Below are positions 60,193 through 64,000 of a DNA stretch of 64,000 bases, in pieces. Position numbers and translations under genes: made by a program. The notes under the pieces are model-generated. The model was given only the letters and a program-made list of their open reading frames with translations. It made no database searches and was not told where the DNA came from. Numbering within the stretch: position 1 is the first letter of the stretch; every line of letters begins with the position of its first letter. The stretch lies in the NCBI GenBank assembly GCA_015232395.1, contig JADFZT010000015.1:1-64000 (forward strand). The letters run 5' to 3'. The DNA is from Magnetococcales bacterium (GTDB taxonomy: Bacteria; Pseudomonadota; Magnetococcia; Magnetococcales; JADFZT01).

Positions 60193-62019
60193 ATGATAAA
60201 CCGACTGAGCGGAATTGCGATCATGCCCACCTCCCCTGGCCAATCCATCCTGCTAGCCATTCGCAACGGTCTGGTGACTGGAAACAAGGTTCCCCAAACC
60301 CTCGATGCCCACGATCTGGGGGTTGATTTTAAAAATGATGGGGGACTGCTCTTCATCACCCTGTTTCAGCCGGGAAAAGCCCCTCTCCGGGCTGGCAGCC
60401 AGCGCAAAACATTTCCCGCTACCCTCGACCGGGTAGTGGATCGGCTGCGGAATAAATCCCGATTCGATACATTCAATCCAGAAGATGTTAAAGAGTGCCG
60501 AATCATGGTGGAAATAGTGGTTCGGGAAACCCCGGTGGATGCCAAATCCCTCCACAACTCAACCACCTTTGGCCGCCACCGTTTTGAGCCGGGAGTGACG
60601 GGGATCAAGGCGACCCGGGAGGGCCTATCAAACTATTATCTGCCCACCGACGCCACCATCCACGGCGAACGCCACATATCCCAGGCTTTGAGACGCCTGG
60701 CCAGAATGCACAAGGTGCGTCGTTCCGAGCTGAGCCAGCCTCCCACAAAGCTCATGCTCCTGGAAACCCGGGCCTTCGTCTCCTTTGGTGAGGAGCTGCT
60801 TTTCCTCTTTCGCGGGCTCCCCGCCACCCCGCCCCTCACCCCTACTCTCCTCCGGGAGCAGATGGGGCAGAGCGCCAACTGGTTGATGGACAACCTCCAG
60901 CCCGATGGCCGGTTTCTCTACTATTATCACCTGGGCAGGGATTCCGCTCGGGATCTGGCCAACACCGCCAACCCGGACTATTTCAACCTGGCCCGACACA
61001 CCGGCGGCATCATCGGCCTGCTGCGGATTCACGAACGCCTACCCAACCCCCGCCACCTGGAAACCGCCCAAAAAGCCCTGACCTTTTTGGATCAGCAGTG
61101 CCTTCGGGAGGAGACTCCCCAAGGGGAACACTGTTACGCCTATTATGACAACAAGGCCACCCTGGGAGGCAGCGGTATCGCCTTGATGGCCATGACCTTT
61201 TATCGTCAGCTTTGTGGGGACGACCGCTTTGACGCCACCATGACCGGGCTTGTCCGCCATCTTCTCTCCCGGACCCTGCCCAGCGGGGAGATGCTCTGCT
61301 GCTATATTCATCCCCGGCACAACGACGGCCAACCCCTGCTGGATCCAAGCCCCAAACTCCGCAAGCGCCTGTTCAATCTTTTCTATCCTGGAGAGGCGCT
61401 TTTGGGGCTGATCGGCTATCTTAAAACCGGCATCTGTGAGCCAAAACTGGCTGAAGAGATCCGCGAAGCAGCCAAACGCGCCATCGATTTTTTGGTGCGC
61501 TCCCGCCCCATCGACAAACCCAGGATCTACGACGCCCTCCCCTCGGATTCCTGGCTGATGCAAACCATCGAAGCGTGGTGGCAGGAGCCTGGTTTTCAAG
61601 AACCAGCCTGGCGGGATTATGTCTTTGCCGATGCCGAAAAATTTATTCGTTTCATGTATCAACCCGGAGAGACCCCCTACCCCGACTATCCCGGGGCCTT
61701 TCACCGGGAGTTTGGCGAAGTGGCGCGGCAATACAACAGCCGGGCCGAAGGATTGATGGCGGCACACTATCTGGCGGTCCAAATCGGTGATCGGGCCATG
61801 GCTGATTATCTTCTGGAAAAAATCGAGCTGGTGGCTACCTCCCTGCTGCCGACCTTTGTCAGCCCGGAGTCGGCTTTTTTGTGTCGGGAGCCCCAAAAAA
61901 GTATCGGTGCCATTCGCTTCAAACTCAATCAGCAGTGGGTCCGGGTAGATTCGGTCATGCACACCGTCTGTTTTCAATCCCGTCTCTTACCGGTTTTGGA
62001 AAAAGGCTGCTCCAAGTGA
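60193..62019 (+). CDS. AMMECR1-like plus alpha/alpha-toroid protein, paralogue 2
   Basis: 608 residues; ATG 60193 (MPTSPGQ at 60223 also possible), 151 bp after the previous gene. Same architecture as its neighbours: AMMECR1-like region ~15-200 (SRFDTFNPEDVKECRIMVEIVV, GRHRFEPGVTGIKATREG), toroid-like region ~215-605 (DGRFLYYYHLGRDSARDL, YFNLARHTGGIIGLLRIHE, LFYPGEALLGLIGYL, SDSWLMQTIEAWW, PGETPYPDYPGAFHREFG). It is the most divergent of the three long copies: the N-x-[VL]-x-R-H-x-G core is kept, but GHIR-type lysines and the final TGCFYARYLP-type end become TVCFQSRLLP. Confidence 0.8.
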   Translation: MINRLSGIAIMPTSPGQSILLAIRNGLVTGNKVPQTLDAHDLGVDFKNDGGLLFITLFQPGKAPLRAGSQRKTFPATLDRVVDRLRNKSRFDTFNPEDVKECRIMVEIVVRETPVDAKSLHNSTTFGRHRFEPGVTGIKATREGLSNYYLPTDATIHGERHISQALRRLARMHKVRRSELSQPPTKLMLLETRAFVSFGEELLFLFRGLPATPPLTPTLLREQMGQSANWLMDNLQPDGRFLYYYHLGRDSARDLANTANPDYFNLARHTGGIIGLLRIHERLPNPRHLETAQKALTFLDQQCLREETPQGEHCYAYYDNKATLGGSGIALMAMTFYRQLCGDDRFDATMTGLVRHLLSRTLPSGEMLCCYIHPRHNDGQPLLDPSPKLRKRLFNLFYPGEALLGLIGYLKTGICEPKLAEEIREAAKRAIDFLVRSRPIDKPRIYDALPSDSWLMQTIEAWWQEPGFQEPAWRDYVFADAEKFIRFMYQPGETPYPDYPGAFHREFGEVARQYNSRAEGLMAAHYLAVQIGDRAMADYLLEKIELVATSLLPTFVSPESAFLCREPQKSIGAIRFKLNQQWVRVDSVMHTVCFQSRLLPVLEKGCSK

Positions 62020-62133
62020 TACCATTGCACCGGTTTCGATTTCGGCTTCGGTTTCGGCCAGTCCAGGAAATCAAACCAATCCCGGCTCAGGTTGGCCAAT
62101 CCTCTCTCAAAATCCGACAAAGAATCCACTGAT

Positions 62134-63921
62134 ATGACTTCGACACCCCTATCGATTGCCATATTTCAAGCCATTCGTGAGACTCTCATCTCCGGGAAAG
62201 AAATTCCCGAAACCCTGGATGCCCACGATCTGGGAGTGGTTTTTCAGCCCAGCTTGAGTCAACTGCGCATCACCCTTTTGGAGGCTGGCCAACCCCGTTT
62301 ACGCTCTGGAGGGCGGCGGGCCACTTTTCCAGCCACCCTTCAGGCGGTGTGTAAACGACTGCGCCAACGCCCCCGTTTTTCAGAGTTCGACCCTTCAGAC
62401 CCCATGCGCTGCCGTATTTTGTTGGAAATTGTGGTGCAGGAGAGAGAAGCCGATCTGGCCAAAATGGCTGAAACCGAAACCTTCGGTCCCCACCGCTATG
62501 AACCGGGCATCACCGGCTTGAAGGCCAGCCTGGAGGGTAAAAGCCACTATTATCTGCCCACCGATGCGGTTTTTCTGGGCCATCGTAATCTCAAAAGCAC
62601 CCTGCGCAGCATCGCCCGCGCCCTGAAACTCACCGGGGAGACGCTGGCAGAGCACCCCATTGATTTTCATCTGGTGGAGAGTCGCGCCTTTGTCACCTAC
62701 GAACAAAACGTGCTCTTTCTCTATCGAGGCCTCCCCCCACCGCCCCCCCTCAACCGGGAAACCCTGGAGAGGCTACTGGATGCCAGTGGCCGCTGGATGC
62801 GGGACCATATGCGTGAGGATGGCCGCTTTCTCTACTACTATAATTTAGCCAACGACTCTGAAAAAGATCATTTCCACCCCAAAAACCCCAGCTACTACAA
62901 TATTGTTCGCCACTCCGGCGGGGTATTTGGATTGCTGCGGTTTTATGAATGGTGTGAAGATCCGAGCTATTTGGAAGCGGCCAAAAATGCCCTGATCTTC
63001 GTAGAGGAGCAGTGCCGAAGCCACGACACCCCTTGGGGAGAGGGGCGCTATGTTTTTTACAATCGCAAGGGCAAACTGGGGGGGACAGGCTTGGCCCTGA
63101 CCGCTCTGGCGCTCTATCGCAAGCTCTCCAAAGACACGCGCTTCGATGAGTTGATGACTGGCATGGCCCGGCACATCATCTCCCGCATATTGCCGGATGG
63201 CGAGATGATCGGATTTTTCATCCATCCCCGTTTTCATGGGGGGGGGCCCATTGAAAATCCTACCCGAAAGGAGCAGGCGAAACTCTTTTCATTCTACTAT
63301 CCGGGAGAAGCACTCCTGGGGTTGGCCTTTTTTGTCCAGGAAGGGTTTGCCGACCCGGAACTCGCCGCTACCATCCGGGAAAAAGCCCGACTCACCCTCG
63401 ATTTTATCATCAAAATCCGCCCCAAACGCTATCCGGAGCTATACAGCAGCCTTCCCTCGGACGCTTGGCTGATGCAGGCCATCGAAGCGTGGCACGACGA
63501 TCCTGAAATGCGCAACAAAGCCTGGAATCGATTTGTCTATTCCGATGCCCAAAAGATGATCGACCACATGTATCAACCCGGAGAGACCCCCTATCCTGAC
63601 TATGCGGGCACCTTCCGAACCCATTTTGGCGCCATCGGCAACCACCAAGGCAACCGGGGTGAAGGGTTGGTGGCGGCCTATCATCTGGCGAAAAAAACGG
63701 GAGAGAGAAGACAGGCCAATAAGTTTCATAAAGCCCTGATGCTCCTGGCCTCTTCCCTGCCCCAAACATCCGTCACGCCGGAGTCCTGCTATCCCTATCC
63801 CAATCCGGAAAAATGTATCGGCTCCATCCGGTTTAAATCCAACCAAAAATGGGTCCAGGTGGATTCAGCGCAACACACCGCCTGCTTTTATGCCCGGCTG
63901 CTGCCGCTGTTGAAGAAATAA
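62134..63921 (+). CDS. AMMECR1-like plus alpha/alpha-toroid protein, paralogue 3
   Basis: 595 residues from ATG 62134, chosen because its start (TPLSIAIFQAIRETLISGKE) aligns with the start of homology in the other copies; a TTG at 62092 would add 14 residues. AMMECR1-like part: QLRITLLEAGQPRLRSGG, RPRFSEFDPSDPMRCRILLE, GPHRYEPGITGLKASLEG. Toroid part: DGRFLYYYNLANDSEKD, YYNIVRHSGGVFGLLRFYE, YYPGEALLGLAFFV, SDAWLMQAIEAWHDD, PGETPYPDYAGTFRTHFG. It is closest to paralogue 1. The gene ends 79 nt before the window's edge, so the series may continue. Confidence 0.8.
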   Translation: MTSTPLSIAIFQAIRETLISGKEIPETLDAHDLGVVFQPSLSQLRITLLEAGQPRLRSGGRRATFPATLQAVCKRLRQRPRFSEFDPSDPMRCRILLEIVVQEREADLAKMAETETFGPHRYEPGITGLKASLEGKSHYYLPTDAVFLGHRNLKSTLRSIARALKLTGETLAEHPIDFHLVESRAFVTYEQNVLFLYRGLPPPPPLNRETLERLLDASGRWMRDHMREDGRFLYYYNLANDSEKDHFHPKNPSYYNIVRHSGGVFGLLRFYEWCEDPSYLEAAKNALIFVEEQCRSHDTPWGEGRYVFYNRKGKLGGTGLALTALALYRKLSKDTRFDELMTGMARHIISRILPDGEMIGFFIHPRFHGGGPIENPTRKEQAKLFSFYYPGEALLGLAFFVQEGFADPELAATIREKARLTLDFIIKIRPKRYPELYSSLPSDAWLMQAIEAWHDDPEMRNKAWNRFVYSDAQKMIDHMYQPGETPYPDYAGTFRTHFGAIGNHQGNRGEGLVAAYHLAKKTGERRQANKFHKALMLLASSLPQTSVTPESCYPYPNPEKCIGSIRFKSNQKWVQVDSAQHTACFYARLLPLLKK

Positions 63922-63983
63922 CCATTTATTGGGCTGGGAAAAGCTTTTTATTGTTAAGATCTATGACAATCAAGGTCACGACC

Positions 63984-63998
63984 GTGGGCTTTGCCCAC
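63984..63998 (+). terminator. Hairpin at right edge, possible terminator
   Basis: GTGGGC (63984-63989), TTT, GCCCAC (63993-63998) forms a perfect 6-bp stem. It lies 63 nt after the last toroid gene; the sequence that would show a T-tract is outside the window. Confidence 0.3.
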
Positions 63999-64000
63999 AC

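Overview
The window reads as chromosomal DNA of a Gram-negative, probably free-living bacterium of the Pseudomonadota type. It carries a PqiABC lipid-transport operon, a LolA-like/RND pair, an ECF sigma factor, a sigma-54 activator and a very large number of hybrid histidine kinases with periplasmic sensors. Genes are dense, have a high-GC third position (hence many long antisense shadow frames) and often overlap by ATGA. The style recalls deep-branching magnetotactic or other environmental alpha-/etaproteobacteria, but no marker gene fixes the taxon and this assignment is weak. No rRNA, tRNA, CRISPR array or prophage was found.

Layout. 1-5 kb: the tail of a winged-helix-like protein, tex, and an RND exporter remnant cut by a decayed 861-bp IS5-family (IS427-like) element with a tandemly duplicated end, followed by AT-rich DNA and a broken small Cys-rich frame. 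4.9-6.8 kb: a secreted protein with a possible Cys-His-Asp triad and a Ppx/GppA-like protein. 7.1-15.1 kb: an eight-gene minus-strand operon (XpaC-like, TelA, DUF4178, three uncharacterised proteins, DUF350, membrane-fused spermidine-synthase-like), best read as an envelope or toxic-compound stress system. 15.5-18.6 kb: ECF sigma factor and a large YfbK-like VWA protein. 19-23.3 kb: a hybrid kinase with four tandem periplasmic solute-binding modules.

23.9-35.4 kb is a continuous plus-strand signalling block. A corrinoid-binding protein, a UroD-family methyltransferase-like protein with altered metal ligands, a DUF1638-like histidine kinase, a response regulator and a giant REC-PAS-GAF-HK-REC kinase overlap by ATGA or by a few codons. 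They are followed by a PhnD-like binding protein with its own hybrid kinase. I read this as a candidate sensory system using corrinoid/methyl-transfer chemistry. 35.4-41.1 kb: an RND exporter fused to a cyclic-nucleotide-binding domain, its LolA-like partner, and an unknown secreted protein. 41.4-45.1 kb: pqiA (two half genes), pqiB, pqiC. 45.5-52.2 kb: an SDR protein lacking its catalytic Tyr, an HPt protein, a LuxO/NtrC-like activator, an NMT1/TauA-like binding protein and a PAS histidine kinase.

52.3-63.9 kb is the second candidate system. A 1370-residue fusion (cyanophycin-synthetase-like Mur ligase with a degenerate P-loop, intact MurF-like ligase, CapA/PgsA-like domain) is divergent from four tandem related genes. 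Three of these combine an AMMECR1-like N-terminal region with an alpha/alpha-toroid-like C-terminal region, and one carries only the toroid-like part. Together they suggest synthesis or processing of an uncharacterised polyamide- or peptide-linked product.
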